A DNA stretch of 64,000 nucleotides, from the NCBI RefSeq assembly GCF_029637605.1, contig NZ_CP121261.1, forward strand, positions 1,612,001 to 1,676,000. Direction: 5' to 3'. The stretch is from Achromobacter spanius. Lineage in GTDB: Bacteria > Pseudomonadota > Gammaproteobacteria > Burkholderiales > Burkholderiaceae_B. Positions 34,760-44,981 of the stretch are shown here, in pieces. Each line of letters starts with the position of its first letter. Within the stretch, counting starts at the first letter, position 1. The position numbers were made by a program, and so were the translations under genes. The notes below the pieces were generated by a model. That model had not been told where the DNA came from. It saw only the letters and a program-made list of their open reading frames with translations, and made no database searches.

Positions 34760-36043
34760 TCAGCGAATCCGAAAGGCGTGGTCCATATCCGCGATCAGAT
34801 CTTCTTCGTGCTCCAGCCCGATTGAAATCCGGATCAGCCCTTCCGACACGCCCGCCGCCTCGCGTTCCTCGGCCGGCACGCCGGAATGCGTGGTGGACGC
34901 CGGGTGGCACACCAGCGATTCCGTGCCTCCCAGGCTGACCGCCGACTTGAACAGATGCAGCGCGTTGATGAAGCGGAACGCCCGCTCGCGGCCCCCATCA
35001 AGCACGAAGGCGAAGGTGGAGCCGGGGCCGGTGCACTGGCGCTTGTAGACCTCTTGGTAAGCGCGGTCAGAGATCATCTCCGGATGATAAATAACGACCT
35101 TCTCATACGGATTGCCGGCCAGCCATTGCGCCACCTTGGTCGCCGTGCGGGCCGCCTGCTTCATGCGCAGCACCACCGTTTCCATCGACCGCGTGATCAT
35201 CCAGCAGGAATGCGGGTCCAGTTGCGAACCGAACGCGCTGCGGATGGCGCGTACCTTCTTGATCAAGTCCTTGCTGCCCGTGACGGCGCCCGCCACCAGG
35301 TCGCTGTGGCCGCCCACGTACTTCGTCAGCGAATACACGCACAGGTCCACGCCATGGTCGGCCGGCTTTTGAAAAATGGGCCCCAACAGCGTGTTGTCGC
35401 AGACCGATACGGGGCGATAGCCGTGGCGCGTTTCAAACGCATCCAGCTCGTTCTTCATGCCTTCGAAATCGATCAGCGCGTTGGTGGGGTTGGCCGGCGT
35501 TTCCACATAGAGCACGCGCACCGGCCCCTTGGCCGCCGCTTCCTCCAGCGCCGCGCGCATGGCCTTGGGCGACAGGCCGTCGCGGATGGCATGCGAGCCG
35601 ATGCCCCATTCCGGAAACACCTTGGCAATCAGCGTCTCGGTACCGCCATACAAGGGCAGCGACTGCACCAACTGGTCGCCGGGGCGCAGGAACGCCATCA
35701 GCACGGCGCTGATGGCGGCCATGCCGCTGGCCGTGACCGCCGCCGCTTCGGACCCATCCAGCAAGGCCAGCCGGTCTTCCACGATTTCCAGGTTGGGATG
35801 ATTGAAGCGGCTGTAGACCAGCCCGGCCGATTCGCCTTGCGGCAAGGGCTTGCGGCCCGAGACCACATCAAAGAAGGCCGCGCCGTCCTCGGCGGACCGG
35901 AACGCGAAGGTGGACGTCAGAAAGACGGGCGGCTTGACCGCGCCTTCAGACAGAAAGGGGTCATAGCCATAGGACATCATCTGCGTTTCCGCATGCAGCG
36001 GGCGTCCAAAAATATCCTTCTTGTGATAAGTCGAATACGTCAT
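34760..36043 (-). CDS. Cystathionine gamma-synthase family PLP enzyme
   Basis: A 427-residue PLP-dependent enzyme of the Cys/Met metabolism family (trans-sulfuration). Seen: RFNHPNLEIVEDRLALLDGSEAA (~residue 78), the aromatic PLP-stacking PLYGGTETLI (~130), Asp in VSVCDNTLLGPIF (~215) and the Schiff-base lysine in YSLTKYVGGHSD (~240). The C-terminus (SLGGTESLVCHPASTTHS) is family standard. It could be a gamma-synthase, a gamma- or beta-lyase, or methionine gamma-lyase; the sequence alone does not decide. Monocistronic between the MFS and wspR. Confidence 0.9.
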   Translation of the reverse strand: MTYSTYHKKDIFGRPLHAETQMMSYGYDPFLSEGAVKPPVFLTSTFAFRSAEDGAAFFDVVSGRKPLPQGESAGLVYSRFNHPNLEIVEDRLALLDGSEAAAVTASGMAAISAVLMAFLRPGDQLVQSLPLYGGTETLIAKVFPEWGIGSHAIRDGLSPKAMRAALEEAAAKGPVRVLYVETPANPTNALIDFEGMKNELDAFETRHGYRPVSVCDNTLLGPIFQKPADHGVDLCVYSLTKYVGGHSDLVAGAVTGSKDLIKKVRAIRSAFGSQLDPHSCWMITRSMETVVLRMKQAARTATKVAQWLAGNPYEKVVIYHPEMISDRAYQEVYKRQCTGPGSTFAFVLDGGRERAFRFINALHLFKSAVSLGGTESLVCHPASTTHSGVPAEEREAAGVSEGLIRISIGLEHEEDLIADMDHAFRIR

Positions 36044-36111
36044 GGTGTGCCTCTTACTCTGGGATTCCAGCCGACCGGGCAGGCGCGTGTCGCATGTTGC
36101 GACGATAACGC

Positions 36112-37137
36112 CTATTCGTCCGCTTGCATCTGGCCGGGCACGACACGATTGCGGCCGTGGTGCTTGGCCTGGTAGAGGCCGCGGTCGGCCGCCCGGATCA
36201 GGTCGGTGCAGGGCTGGTCATCCGTGGGAATGGCCGTGGCCGTGCCGATGCTGACGGTCAGCCAGGGGCCAGACCCGGTATCCTTTTGCGGAATCTGCAT
36301 GGCCTCGACCGCGCGGCGCAGCTTTTCAGCCGCCAGCCGCGCGCTGCCGGCGGGCGTGCCGGGCAGCACCAGCGCGAATTCTTCGCCGCCAAAGCGGGCG
36401 GCCAGGTCGGTGGAGCGGTCGCAACTGGCGAAGATGGTGTTGGCCACGCGCTTGAGCGCTTCGTCGCCCGCGATGTGGCCATAGGTGTCGTTGTAGGCCT
36501 TGAAGTGGTCCACATCGATCATCAACATGCTGATCTCGCGGCCATCGCGGCGCGCGCGCTGCCATTCGGCGTTGAGATATTCATCGAAGTAGCGGCGGTT
36601 GCCCAGGCCCGTCAAGCCGTCGGAATTGGTCAGCCGGCGCAGTTCCATATTGCTTTCCAGCAACTGCTGCTGGCTTTGGCGTAGCGCCTGGTAGGCCTCG
36701 TCGCGCTGCACCAGCGCCAGGTACGAGCGCGAGTGGTAGCGGATGCGCGCCACCAGTTCGATGGAATCCGGCAGCTTCACCAGATAATCGTTGGCGCCAG
36801 ACGAAAACGCCGCGCTCTTGATGGCGGGATCTTCCTTGGTGGACAGCACGATGATGGGAATGTCGCGCGTCACCGGATGGTTGCGGTATTCCTGCACCAG
36901 ACTCAAGCCGTCCACGCCAGGCAGCACCAGGTCTTGCAGGATGACGGTGGGCCGCGTCTGGATGGCCACCGTCAGTGCCTTGTAGGGGTCCGAGCAATAG
37001 TGGAAATCGATATTGCCCTCGACGACCAGCGCCCGCCGGATTGCCTCGGCCACCATGACCTGATCGTCAACCAGCAGCACCATGGCCGCGTGCGCGTTCA
37101 GATCCGCCGAGCCTGCGCTGTCTATAGGAGGGTGCAT
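36112..37137 (-). CDS. wspR: Response-regulator diguanylate cyclase WspR
   Basis: Output of the Wsp system: makes c-di-GMP from GTP when phosphorylated; 341 residues. An N-terminal receiver domain (phospho-acceptor Asp in [13 protein letters not shown], ~residue 70) is joined by a coiled-coil linker ([17 protein letters not shown]) to a GGDEF domain. The active site reads RFGGEEF (~255). The inhibitory I-site RSTD lies five residues before it, so product inhibition is expected. It is 33 nt after wspF, last in the operon. Cytoplasmic. Confidence 0.95.
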   Translation of the reverse strand: MHPPIDSAGSADLNAHAAMVLLVDDQVMVAEAIRRALVVEGNIDFHYCSDPYKALTVAIQTRPTVILQDLVLPGVDGLSLVQEYRNHPVTRDIPIIVLSTKEDPAIKSAAFSSGANDYLVKLPDSIELVARIRYHSRSYLALVQRDEAYQALRQSQQQLLESNMELRRLTNSDGLTGLGNRRYFDEYLNAEWQRARRDGREISMLMIDVDHFKAYNDTYGHIAGDEALKRVANTIFASCDRSTDLAARFGGEEFALVLPGTPAGSARLAAEKLRRAVEAMQIPQKDTGSGPWLTVSIGTATAIPTDDQPCTDLIRAADRGLYQAKHHGRNRVVPGQMQADE

Positions 37138-37170
37138 AGCTATTCCTTGATGTCTGGCAATGTTGGACGC

Positions 37171-38181
37171 TCAGGCCAAGGCCTGGATCACGCGCGGCGC
37201 GATCTGGTCCAACGGTTTGATTTCCACCGCCGCCTGCAAGGCGGCCGCCGCCTTGGGCATGCCGTACACGGCACTGGTGGACTGGTCTTGCGCAATGGTG
37301 AGACAGCCGCGTTCACGCATGGCCTTCAGGCCGCGCGCGCCGTCCTGACCCATGCCGGTCAGCAACACGCCCACGGCGGTGCCGCGCCAGTGCTGCGCCA
37401 CGCTATGAAAGAACACGTCGATGGACGGCCGATACAGGCTTTCCTTGGGATCCGGCGTGTAACGCAGGGTGCCGTCGGCCAGCAGGTGCAGATGGTCGTC
37501 GGTGCCCGCCAGCAGGATCTGGCCCGGCAAGGGGCGTTCGCCTTCGCGCACCAGCCGCACGGGCAGTTGCACCTGATCGTTCAACCAGTCGGCCATGCCC
37601 GCGGCAAACGACGCATCCACATGCTGCACCAGCACGATGCCGGCCGGGAAACTCAGCGGCAGATCGCGTAGCAGTTGGGCCAACGTGGCCGGGCCACCCG
37701 CCGATGCTCCGATGACCAGCAGCCGCTGCGCATCCGCGCGCGGCGCAGCCTTGGGCACCGGGGTCAAGTTGGGCCGGCTGCCGTAGCGGCCGATCAACCA
37801 GCCGATGTTGCGGATCTTGCGCAGCAAGGGCGCGGCGGCGCTGCGCAGGTCGCCCCCGCCGACCACCGGCGTATCCACCGCGTCCAGCGCGCCGTGGCCC
37901 ATGGCGTCGAACACGCGGGCGGTGTGGCGGGCCACGTCCACGGTGACGACCACGATGGCGCATGGCGATTCGGCCATGATGCGGCGCGTGGCTTCCACCC
38001 CGTCCATGACGGGCATGATCAGGTCCATCAGCACCACGTCCGGCCGGTCGCGCGCGCACTGCGCCACGGCCTCTTCGCCGTTGGACGCCACCCAGGCCAC
38101 TTCCAGGCCCGGTTCCAGCGCAATGGCGCGCCGCAGGGTTTCAACCGCTATTTGCAGATCGTTGACGATGCCGATTCTCAC
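37171..38181 (-). CDS. wspF: Chemotaxis-type methylesterase WspF (CheB-like)
   Basis: Demethylates WspA and so resets the pathway; 336 residues. An N-terminal receiver (Asp in VVLMDLIMPVMDG, ~residue 54) and a C-terminal CheB methylesterase with the Ser-His-Asp triad in IGASAGGPATL, VQHVDASFAAG and LLTGMGQDGARG. GTG start at 38181 overlaps the wspE stop (GTGA), implying coupling. In Pseudomonas, wspF loss locks the system on, producing wrinkly colonies; that is known of the family, not tested here. Confidence 0.95.
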   Translation of the reverse strand: MRIGIVNDLQIAVETLRRAIALEPGLEVAWVASNGEEAVAQCARDRPDVVLMDLIMPVMDGVEATRRIMAESPCAIVVVTVDVARHTARVFDAMGHGALDAVDTPVVGGGDLRSAAAPLLRKIRNIGWLIGRYGSRPNLTPVPKAAPRADAQRLLVIGASAGGPATLAQLLRDLPLSFPAGIVLVQHVDASFAAGMADWLNDQVQLPVRLVREGERPLPGQILLAGTDDHLHLLADGTLRYTPDPKESLYRPSIDVFFHSVAQHWRGTAVGVLLTGMGQDGARGLKAMRERGCLTIAQDQSTSAVYGMPKAAAALQAAVEIKPLDQIAPRVIQALA

Positions 38182-40559
38182 GTCAGTGCCTTTCCGATCA
38201 GGTCTTCGACGGCGTCCAGCAAGGCGTCGTCATGGAAACTGCCCTTGGCCAGATAGTAATCAGCGCCGGCGTCCAGCCCGCGCCGACGGTCTTCCTCGCG
38301 GTCCTTGTACGACACCACCATCACCGGCACGCCTTGCAGGCGGGCGTCGGCCTTGATGCGCGAAACCAGTTCGATGCCATCCATGCGCGGCATGTCCACA
38401 TCGGTCACGACCAAGTCGAATTCCTCGCTGCGCAGCATGTTCCAGCCATCCATGCCGTCGACCGCCACGGCCACCTCAAAGCCCCGGTTCACCAGCAGCT
38501 TGCGTTCCAGTTCGCGCACGGTCAGCGAATCGTCCACCACCAGCACGCGCTTGCGGCGGCGCGTCTGCGCGACCTGGCCCGCGCCGTCCACCCGCGTCAG
38601 TCGGCCGGCTTCGATCAGCTTTTGCACCGACAGCAGCATGTCTTCCACGTCCAGAATCAACAGCGGCGTGCCGTCGTCCATCAAGGCGCCCGCCATCACG
38701 TCCTGCACCTTGCCCAAGCGGGGGTCCAGCGGCTGCACCACCAGCGTGCGCTCGCCCACGTAGCGGTCGACGGCGATGCCGTAGCGCTTGTCATGGTCAC
38801 CCACCACCACCACCGCCACGGACTCCGCCGCGGGCGCAGGCTCGCCGCCGCGCAGGATCTGCCGCGCGGACACAAGCCCCACCTGTCGGTCCATGAACCG
38901 AAAATGCTGATGGCCTTCCAACTGTTCAATCTCTTCCCGGCGCACCTGCAAGGCATGGCTGACGTAGGCCAGGGGGAACGCATAGATGGCGCCTTGCACC
39001 TCAACCAGCAGGCTGCGCACCACCGACAGCGACAAGGGCATTTCCAGCACGAAGCGGGTGCCCTGCCCGCTGGTCTGATGAATGCGCACCGCGCCGCGCA
39101 ACTGGCGCACCATGGTCTGCACCACGTCCAGGCCCACGCCGCGCCCCGAGATCTCGGTCACTTCGCCGCGCGTGCTGAAGCCGGACAGGAACAGGAATTC
39201 CAGCAACTCGGCTTCGCTCAGGCGCGCCGCGGTGTCGGCCGAGGTCAGCTTGCGCTGCACCACTTCCACGCGCAGTCGGTCCAACGAAATGCCCGCGCCG
39301 TCGTCGCTCAGTTCCACCACCAGCATGCCGGCGGAATGCCGCGCCGACAGCTTGATCAGGCCTTCCGGGGGCTTGCCGGCGTCCAGGCGATCCATCGGCA
39401 TTTCAATGCCATGGTCCACCGCGTTGCGCAGCAGGTGCATCAGCGGCGCGTCCAGCTTTTCAAGAATGTCGCGGTCCACCTGCGTGGTGTCGCCCTCGAT
39501 TTCCAGCCGCACCTGCTTGCCCAGCGAGCGGCCCAGGTCGCGCACCATGCGCGGCATGCCGCCCACGCCGTCGGCAAACGGCCGCATGCGGCAAGCCAGC
39601 GCGGTGTCGTACAGGCGTTGGGCCAGATGGCTCATGCGCCAGCCGAATTCATCGACTTCGTTGGTGCGCTGGGCCAGTTCCTGCTGGCATTGCTCAACGA
39701 TGCGCTGCGCATCATCCAGCGCCGCCTGCGCGCGCGCGTCCACATGCTGGCCGGCCAGCGCGCCGCGCACGCCGTCCAGCGCCTGCGCGGCACCCGCCTG
39801 CAAGCGCCGCAGACGCAGCATGGATGCGCCGAACGGGCCAACCCAGTGTGACTCCACCAGCGTCTCGCTGGAAAGGCCCAGCAGTTTGTTCAGCGTGTCG
39901 GCGGTGACGCGCAACACGCGCTCGCCTTCAAAGATGCCCTGATCGGTACTGCGGCGCGCCGTCGCTTGGGCGGGGGCTGTTGTCGGCGGCGACGTGGGGG
40001 TCGATGCCGGTGGCGGAGCGGCGGACGAGGACGCAGTGGGTGCCGCAGGGGGGGCCGCGGTCGTTGCCGCGGTCCGGCCCGATGGCTGGGTGCGCGCCGA
40101 GGCCGGCAAATCGTCAAAACGCTGAATGGGCGGCAGAAAATCCGACGGCCTGGGCGCTCGGGGCGGCGCGGGCGCGACAGCCGGCGCGTTGCTCAGGCGC
40201 ACCACCAGGTCATCGATCTCGCCACCCAGTTCCGCGCCCGGCGTCGCCACCCGCTGCAGCAGGTCGGTGCCCAGCAGCAAGGCGTCGATATCGTCCGCCT
40301 GCAAGCGCAGCCGCCCTTCCTGCGCGGCCACCAGGCAATCTTCCATGGCGTGCGCGATACGCACGGCGGGGTGCAGGTCCACGATGCGGGCGGCGCCCTT
40401 GAGCGAATGCGCCGCGCGCATGCAGGCTTCCAACTGGGCCGCCGATGTGGGGTCGTGCTCCAGCGCCAGCAGGCCGTTGTTCAGCACCTGCACCTGGGTG
40501 CGGGTTTCAAGCTGGAACAGCTCAAGCAAGGAGGCATCGCGCATTTCGTCCGGATTCAC
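38178..40559 (-). CDS. wspE: Hybrid histidine kinase WspE (CheA with C-terminal receiver)
   Basis: Kinase that phosphorylates WspR and WspF; 793 residues. Domains in order: HPt with phospho-His in AAHSLKGAARI (~residue 51), a Pro/Ala/Ser/Thr-rich linker (~145-215), CheA dimerisation, an ATPase domain (HLLRNAVDHGIEMP; DDGAGISLDRL; SGRGVGLDVVQT), a CheW-like domain (~530-660) and a receiver with Asp in DLVVTDVDMPRMDG (~715). GTG start at 40559 overlaps the wspD stop; ATG 40544 is an alternative. No extra domain compared with Pseudomonas WspE. Confidence 0.95.
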   Translation of the reverse strand: MNPDEMRDASLLELFQLETRTQVQVLNNGLLALEHDPTSAAQLEACMRAAHSLKGAARIVDLHPAVRIAHAMEDCLVAAQEGRLRLQADDIDALLLGTDLLQRVATPGAELGGEIDDLVVRLSNAPAVAPAPPRAPRPSDFLPPIQRFDDLPASARTQPSGRTAATTAAPPAAPTASSSAAPPPASTPTSPPTTAPAQATARRSTDQGIFEGERVLRVTADTLNKLLGLSSETLVESHWVGPFGASMLRLRRLQAGAAQALDGVRGALAGQHVDARAQAALDDAQRIVEQCQQELAQRTNEVDEFGWRMSHLAQRLYDTALACRMRPFADGVGGMPRMVRDLGRSLGKQVRLEIEGDTTQVDRDILEKLDAPLMHLLRNAVDHGIEMPMDRLDAGKPPEGLIKLSARHSAGMLVVELSDDGAGISLDRLRVEVVQRKLTSADTAARLSEAELLEFLFLSGFSTRGEVTEISGRGVGLDVVQTMVRQLRGAVRIHQTSGQGTRFVLEMPLSLSVVRSLLVEVQGAIYAFPLAYVSHALQVRREEIEQLEGHQHFRFMDRQVGLVSARQILRGGEPAPAAESVAVVVVGDHDKRYGIAVDRYVGERTLVVQPLDPRLGKVQDVMAGALMDDGTPLLILDVEDMLLSVQKLIEAGRLTRVDGAGQVAQTRRRKRVLVVDDSLTVRELERKLLVNRGFEVAVAVDGMDGWNMLRSEEFDLVVTDVDMPRMDGIELVSRIKADARLQGVPVMVVSYKDREEDRRRGLDAGADYYLAKGSFHDDALLDAVEDLIGKALT

Positions 40560-41221
40560 GCCAGGCTCCGTTCCAAAGCTTGCATCAGTAAGGCCTCATC
40601 CAGCACACCCACGCTGCGGCCGCCGCACTGTGCCACGCCGCGCGAATACTTCAGGCTGGCGCCCTCCACGGTTGACGGCAGCGGTTCCAGTTGGTCCAGG
40701 TTGACGGCATGGATGCCTTCAACCTCGTCCACCGGCAGCACCACGGCCCGGCCCGCGCCGCCGAAGATCAGCATGCGGGCGGCACCAGGGCGCTCGCGCG
40801 TGTCATCCGCCGCGGCGTCCAGGCCCAACAGGCGCGCCAGCGACACGCACACGGTCAAGGTGCCGCGCACATTGGTCACGCCTAGCACCGCCGGATCGCG
40901 GCGATGCGGCAGCGTCAGGATCTTGCGCGTGGCGGCAACCTCATCCAAGGCCCGTGTCGGCAGCGACAGCCATTCCGCGCCCACGCGAAACACCAGTAGC
41001 GAAGACAAGCGAACATCGTGCCGGGGCTGCTCAACATCACTGTCAGACGAATCAAGTTGTGGCGGCAGCCGGTCCAGAATACGTTTGGCGGCCGCCGCAT
41101 AGACCGGGCAGTTGCGGCAATGCACATGCGTGGGCAACTGGTCGCAGCTTTTGTCGCCACGGATACCAATGTGGTTCCAGCAGTCGTCAATGTCGGAGAG
41201 GCGCGTAAGGGACTCAATCAC
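40556..41221 (-). CDS. wspD: CheW-like coupling protein WspD
   Basis: Couples WspA to WspE; 221 residues. The N-terminal ~50 residues contain HCRNCPVYAAAAKRILDR, a Cys-containing segment also seen in WspD proteins. The rest is a CheW domain (LLVFRVGAEWLSLPTRALDEV; VTNVRGTLTVCVSLARLLGL). The GTG start at 41221 has AGGAGG 7 nt upstream and overlaps the wspC stop by 8 nt, which decides the start. Confidence 0.9.
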   Translation of the reverse strand: MIESLTRLSDIDDCWNHIGIRGDKSCDQLPTHVHCRNCPVYAAAAKRILDRLPPQLDSSDSDVEQPRHDVRLSSLLVFRVGAEWLSLPTRALDEVAATRKILTLPHRRDPAVLGVTNVRGTLTVCVSLARLLGLDAAADDTRERPGAARMLIFGGAGRAVVLPVDEVEGIHAVNLDQLEPLPSTVEGASLKYSRGVAQCGGRSVGVLDEALLMQALERSLA

Positions 41222-42545
41222 GTCGAGCCTCCTGTCGCGCCGCGCGCGCCTGCAAGCGACGTGCGCCTTCGATGTCACCGGACGATGCCACCAGGGCGGC
41301 CAGGTGCAGCAGCGCTTCGCGATGGGTCGGGTCCAGGTACAGCGCCTTGCGGTAAGCCGCCTGCGCCTGATGCATGTCGCCCGCGGCGTCTTGCAGCAGG
41401 CCCAGCAGATGCAGCGCATCGGCGCTGACGCCGTGCAGGTCTATGTGCGCGCGGCATTGCGCCAGGGCGTCTTGCACGCGGCCGCGATCCGCCATCTGCG
41501 CAATCTGGCGCAACGAGGCCGTGGCGCTGGTGTGGTCCGTTGGCGCGCTGATGTTGCCCGTTGCCGCGCTGAGGTCGCCATTGCCAGGCGCCGGGGCGAT
41601 TGCCGCATGCGCCAGGGGCAGGCGCGCGGCCGGCGCCTGCGGCACGGGCCGCCGGGGTGGCGACCAGGCGTGCACGATGGGGGTTGCCCCAGCGACGCCC
41701 ATCGCGCCCATCGCCCGCATCGCCGGCTCGGGCGGCGCCGGCAAGGCCTGCGCCTGGAAGGCAAACGACCGCGCCAGCGGCAGCGCGGGCAGGCGGCGCT
41801 GCGTCAACAAGCTGGTTTCGGCCGGCCCCACAAAAATCACGCCATCGTTGCGCGTGAAGCCCCGCAGCACCTGCACGGCGCGTTCCTGGGTCGGCCCGTC
41901 GAAGTAGATCAGCAAGTTGCGGCAGAACACGAAGTCATACGGGGCAACGCCCGCCAGCAGGTTGCCGTCGAACAGGTTGCCATGTTGAAAGCGGACCTGC
42001 TCGCGGACCTGCGCATTCAGTTGATGGCCGTCGGCCGTTTCAACAAAGTGGCGGTCGCGATACGCCAGGTCGTCGCCACGGAAGGCGTTGCGGCCATACA
42101 CGGCGCGCTGCGCGAACTGCACCATGCGTTCGCTGATGTCCACCGCATCCACCTGAAAGCGCGCGGCGGGCACGCCCGCGTCCAGCAGGGCCATGGCGAT
42201 GGAGTACGGTTCTTCGCCGCTTGCGCAGGGCACGCTCAATATCCGCAGCACCCGGCTTTCCGGCACGCCGGCCGCGAACAAGCGTGCACGCGCCAGGCTG
42301 GCCATGGCGGTTTGCGATTCCGGATACCGGAAGAACCAGGTCTCGGGCACGATCACGGTTTCGATCAGCTGCTGCATTTCATCGGCCGCCGTGTGCAGCC
42401 TCCGCAGGAACTCGTGTTCGTCCGCCACGCCCACCGCGTTCATGCGGTGGCGCACGGCGCGCTCGACCGCGGCCTTGCCGATGGAGCCGCTGTCCAGCCC
42501 CATCTTGCGCTTGAGCAAGGCGCTGAATTCATCAATCATGATCAT
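41214..42545 (-). CDS. wspC: Chemoreceptor methyltransferase WspC (CheR with TPR)
   Basis: S-adenosylmethionine-dependent methylation of WspA, 443 residues. Residues 1-~255 are CheR (TVIVPETWFFRYPESQ; PCASGEEPYSIAMALLDAG; VFCRNLLIYFDG). A Pro/Ala-rich linker leads to C-terminal TPR-like repeats (~345-440; QCRAHIDLHGVSADALHLLGLLQDAAGDMHQAQAAYRKAL). Start ATG 42545 overlaps the wspB stop by 4 nt. An in-frame ATG two codons later is also possible. Confidence 0.94.
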   Translation of the reverse strand: MIMIDEFSALLKRKMGLDSGSIGKAAVERAVRHRMNAVGVADEHEFLRRLHTAADEMQQLIETVIVPETWFFRYPESQTAMASLARARLFAAGVPESRVLRILSVPCASGEEPYSIAMALLDAGVPAARFQVDAVDISERMVQFAQRAVYGRNAFRGDDLAYRDRHFVETADGHQLNAQVREQVRFQHGNLFDGNLLAGVAPYDFVFCRNLLIYFDGPTQERAVQVLRGFTRNDGVIFVGPAETSLLTQRRLPALPLARSFAFQAQALPAPPEPAMRAMGAMGVAGATPIVHAWSPPRRPVPQAPAARLPLAHAAIAPAPGNGDLSAATGNISAPTDHTSATASLRQIAQMADRGRVQDALAQCRAHIDLHGVSADALHLLGLLQDAAGDMHQAQAAYRKALYLDPTHREALLHLAALVASSGDIEGARRLQARAARQEARRD

Positions 42546-43141
42546 GGCCGGGCCTCGCCAACGGGGGCGGCCGGGTACAACATCGCGCGTACGGATGGCG
42601 CCAGCAAGTCATTCACGCGCACGGCCTGGACCATGCCTTGCGCATCGCTCAGCACCGGCCCCAGGTAGCGGGCGTCTGGGTTGTCCAGGCTTGAAGGCTG
42701 GAACGCGGCCGGGTCGTAATGCAGCGTTTCGGTGGCGTGTTCCAGGATCAGCCCCAGCACATGGTCAGCCGCGCCGGAGGCCGCCGCAGTTGCAGTCGTA
42801 GTCGCAGTCGCAGTCGCCGCCGTAGCCACAGTCGCCGCCGCAGTCGCAGCCGGCCGGTAATGCACCAGCGCCAGCCGGGTGCTGGTGACCCGGGCGGCGG
42901 CGCCCTGGCCCGCCAGCTCGCTCATGTCGATCACGGGCACCGGCGCGCCGCGCCTGTCCAGCATGCCCGCTACCCACAAGGGCGCGCCGGGCACCTGTTT
43001 CAGCGCACGCAAGCCCAGCACCTCGATCACCTCGCCCGCGTCCAGCGCATAGCGGTCGCCGCCGATGCGAAACAGCAGATACAGCCGCCGCGCGGCTGGA
43101 CCCGCGGCACCGGGCTGGGTAGAGAAAGCAAGTTCCGCCAT
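42542..43141 (-). CDS. wspB: CheW-like coupling protein WspB with Ala/Thr-rich insert
   Basis: Second CheW-type coupler, 199 residues. CheW-fold sequence: RRLYLLFRIGGDRYALDAGEVIEVL, then VAGMLDRRGAPVPVIDMSEL. Between residues ~100 and 125 there is a nearly pure Ala/Thr/Val stretch before the final CheW strands (DHVLGLILEHATETL). It corresponds to repetitive DNA and may vary in length. The gene is 8 nt after wspA and overlaps wspC. Confidence 0.92.
   Translation of the reverse strand: MAELAFSTQPGAAGPAARRLYLLFRIGGDRYALDAGEVIEVLGLRALKQVPGAPLWVAGMLDRRGAPVPVIDMSELAGQGAAARVTSTRLALVHYRPAATAAATVATAATATATTTATAAASGAADHVLGLILEHATETLHYDPAAFQPSSLDNPDARYLGPVLSDAQGMVQAVRVNDLLAPSVRAMLYPAAPVGEARP
42783..42850 (-). 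repeat. GCAGTC/GCCGCC-type microsatellite within wspB
   Basis: Short 6-nt-like units (gcagtc, gtagtc, gccgcc) recur for about 68 bp, encoding the Ala/Thr run of WspB. Gain or loss of a six-base unit would keep the frame. Confidence 0.8.
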
Positions 43142-43149
43142 GACGGGAT

Positions 43150-44769
43150 TCAGATCTTGAAGCGAGACACGCCGCTGCGCAGGTCGTTGGCCACCACCGT
43201 CAGCTCTTCAATGGCCAGGCTGGACTGGCGCAGGGATTCCACGGTTTGCTGGGCGGCGTCGCTCAACTGCTGCAAGGCCTGGTTGATCTGCTCGGCGCCC
43301 GTTGCCTGGGCCTGCATGCCTTCGTTGACCATCTGCACGCGCGGCGCCAGCGTCTGCACCTGCTGGATGATCTGCGACAACTGGTCGCCTACCTGCTGCA
43401 TGTCGGCCATGCCTCGGCGCACTTCCTCCGAGAACTTGTCCATGCCCATCACGCCGGCCGACACCGACGACTGGATCTCACGCACCATCTGTTCGATGTC
43501 ATACGTGGCCACGGCGGTCTGATCGGCCAGCCGGCGGATTTCGGTGGCCACCACCACGAAGCCCCGGCCGTACTCGCCCGCCTTCTCGGCTTCGATGGCG
43601 GCGTTGAGCGACAAGAGGTTGGTCTGGTCCGCTACCTTCGTGATTGTAGTAACCACCTGAGTGATGTTGCCGGCCTTCTCGTTCAGGATGGCCAGCTTGG
43701 CGTTCACCGAGCCCGCCGCGCCCACCACGTTGCGCATCGTGTCTTCCATGCGCGCCAAGCCCACCTGCCCGCTGCCGGCCAACGACGCGGTCTGCTCAGC
43801 GGCGCTGGACACTTCGGTCATGGTGCGCACCAGCTCGCGCGAGGTGGCGGAAATTTCACGTGAGGTAGCGCCGATTTCGGTGGTGGTGGCCGCCACTTCG
43901 GACGCGGTGGCTTGTTGTTGCTTGGACGTGGCCGCAATTTCGGTCACCGACGTGGCCACCTGCACGGCCGAACGCTGGGTCTTGCCGACCAGCCCGGTCA
44001 GTTCGTCCACCATGCCGTTAAAGCCCGTTTCAATCGCGTTGAATTCGTCTTTGCGCGCCAAGGACAAGCGACGGGTCAGGTCACCGCCGCCAGTGGATTC
44101 CAGGGTCTTGACGATGTCGCGCATGGGATTGCCGATGGCGCGCATCAGCAGAAAGCCGCAGATAATCGCCGCCACGATCGCCAGGCACAGCGACACCAGC
44201 ATGCCGTATTCAGCCGCATCCACGGCCTTCTTGATGCTGACCGCGGCCTCGTCGGCCTGCTTCTTGTTTTCAACCACCATCTGCGCCAGGATGTCGCGCC
44301 CCTGGTAGAAGGCGGGCCGCAATTCGTTCTTGATGCGGCTTTGCGCCCCGGCCGTATTGCCCGCCATCGCGCTGCCCAGGATATCGGCTCGAATGCGCTT
44401 GTAGTCCTGCAAGGCTTTCTCGAAACCGGTGAACATCGCGCGGTCGTCCGCGCGCGCAATCGTGTGGCGGTAAAAATCGATGTACTCGTCCAACTGCTGG
44501 TCGCTCTTGGGCAGCGCTTCCAGCACGGTGCGGCGCTCTGCGTCGGAATCGCTGTTGAAGGCGTCCTGCACCACCACGAACCCGGCAAACCATGACGCGC
44601 GTATCGACGTGCTGTAGTAGATGCCAGGCACGGCGTCCGTGTTGATCATCACCACTTCGTCTTCAATGTGCAGCAGGCGTCGGTAATCAACCACCACCAT
44701 CAACGTCATGATGGCCAGGATGACCATGAAGCTGGCCAGGATGCGTTGGCGCAGAGTCAGATTCTTCAT
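43150..44769 (-). CDS. wspA: Methyl-accepting chemoreceptor WspA
   Basis: Membrane receptor of the surface-sensing Wsp pathway; 539 residues. TM1 at ~9-27, a four-helix-bundle periplasmic domain (~30-185), TM2 at ~188-208, a HAMP region ([26 protein letters not shown]) and a cytoplasmic signalling domain with the hairpin tip [20 protein letters not shown] and [13 protein letters not shown]. First gene of the operon; 212 bp separate it from the convergently spaced amidase gene, a region with no gene. No strong sigma-70 promoter is evident. Confidence 0.95.
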   Translation of the reverse strand: MKNLTLRQRILASFMVILAIMTLMVVVDYRRLLHIEDEVVMINTDAVPGIYYSTSIRASWFAGFVVVQDAFNSDSDAERRTVLEALPKSDQQLDEYIDFYRHTIARADDRAMFTGFEKALQDYKRIRADILGSAMAGNTAGAQSRIKNELRPAFYQGRDILAQMVVENKKQADEAAVSIKKAVDAAEYGMLVSLCLAIVAAIICGFLLMRAIGNPMRDIVKTLESTGGGDLTRRLSLARKDEFNAIETGFNGMVDELTGLVGKTQRSAVQVATSVTEIAATSKQQQATASEVAATTTEIGATSREISATSRELVRTMTEVSSAAEQTASLAGSGQVGLARMEDTMRNVVGAAGSVNAKLAILNEKAGNITQVVTTITKVADQTNLLSLNAAIEAEKAGEYGRGFVVVATEIRRLADQTAVATYDIEQMVREIQSSVSAGVMGMDKFSEEVRRGMADMQQVGDQLSQIIQQVQTLAPRVQMVNEGMQAQATGAEQINQALQQLSDAAQQTVESLRQSSLAIEELTVVANDLRSGVSRFKI

Positions 44770-44981
44770 TCAGGTAGACCTTTGTGCAGGTTCAACACGG
44801 CAACGCCCGCCCACATTCTTTACCGGATGTGGGGAAATGCAGTGATTATTGCAAAGGCGGGTGCGGCGAGCCATGAAAAACTAGGGAAATCCCCGCAAAT
44901 TTGGGGATACCCGTCAGAAAAACGCAAAGCTCGCTTACAAGAACTTGTGTTTTCCCGTGACAGTGCGTACCGCAAGCGCGG

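Noticed and set aside
38232..39851. Plus-strand open frame of 539 codons opposite wspE
   Set aside because: His/Gln/Ala/Val-rich antisense of a CheA-type kinase with all its motifs on the minus strand.
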